DNA of 23,012 nt from Acanthaster planci. Its lineage: Eukaryota; Echinodermata; Asteroidea; Valvatida; Acanthasteridae. Shown piece by piece: positions 22,746-23,012 of the stretch. The stretch covers positions 936,117 through 959,128 of the forward strand of contig NW_019091453.1 in assembly GCF_001949145.1 (NCBI RefSeq), read 5' to 3'. The notes under the pieces are model-generated. The model was given only the letters and a program-made list of their open reading frames with translations. It ran no database searches and was not told where the DNA came from. A program made the translations under genes and the position numbers. The stretch's first letter is position 1; every line of letters begins with the position of its first letter.

Positions 22746-23012
22746 CTGCAAGGAAACATTGGAAGCAATGTTAGTTACTTGCACAATCCTCGTCTACCAT
22801 TGTTGAAAAGATTCTCTGGATTTCGTCCTTTGGGGAGGGGGGATGGTTGAAAACATTTCTTTTCTGATGAAGTTCCAGACTAAACTGCCATCACAAAGTC
22901 ACACTGAATTCCACCATCCATGAAATGGTTTCATTGCTTTGAGAGTGGAAATCAGTTTGAGGATCAGTTTGTATACTAATAGTTAACCACTTCCTGCTGG
23001 GTGACCAGTTTT

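Overview
The window is animal (metazoan) nuclear DNA: AT-rich and intron-dense, with two conserved multi-exon genes that converge tail to tail and many short non-autonomous transposons in introns and flanks. Exon joins use GT-AG signals, apart from one likely GC-AG intron. The proteins match vertebrate orthologues closely. Short introns, tRNA-derived SINEs, many MITEs and a strong excess of the palindrome TACATGTA suggest a marine invertebrate, perhaps a deuterostome such as a cephalochordate or hemichordate. The taxon is an inference and is not proven by the sequence.

Plus strand, 2612-7100: an otubain deubiquitinase (OTUB1-like) in six exons. The reading frame is intact and the D64/C67/H241 catalytic triad is present. 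Numbering from the first in-frame ATG is offset from human OTUB1 by exactly 24 residues at all three catalytic positions. The 24 or so disordered N-terminal residues probably lie on an upstream exon that I could not identify. The 3' UTR probably runs to an AATAAA near 8754 and contains a 0.43-kb MITE.

Minus strand, 22745 down to 9247: NVL, the nuclear VCP-like double AAA+ ATPase of ribosome biogenesis, in 24 phase-consistent exons (2724 nt, about 907 residues plus stop). The first coding exon is beyond the right edge. Both ATPase rings keep Walker A, Walker B and arginine-finger motifs.

Mobile DNA: a hAT-like element (1311-2305) whose right target duplication overlaps one end of a 129-bp MITE (2310-2438); a second copy of that MITE at 15058-15186 next to a tRNA-like SINE; two copies of another tRNA-derived SINE (931-1186 and 18669-18932); a SINE fragment near 21000-21180; a piggyBac-like TTAA MITE (13950-14138); a TA-flanked MITE with GGTTTCCATAT ends (10716-11257); a MITE in the otubain 3' UTR (8117-8551); and a weaker element with telomere-like ends (4190-4538).

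The two genes act in different pathways (ubiquitin signalling and 60S ribosome assembly). Nothing here suggests a joint system beyond their shared, possibly overlapping, 3' ends. I found no prokaryote-style operon, CRISPR array, rRNA or intact tRNA gene, and no convincing new biochemical system. The most interesting content is the layered transposon structure.
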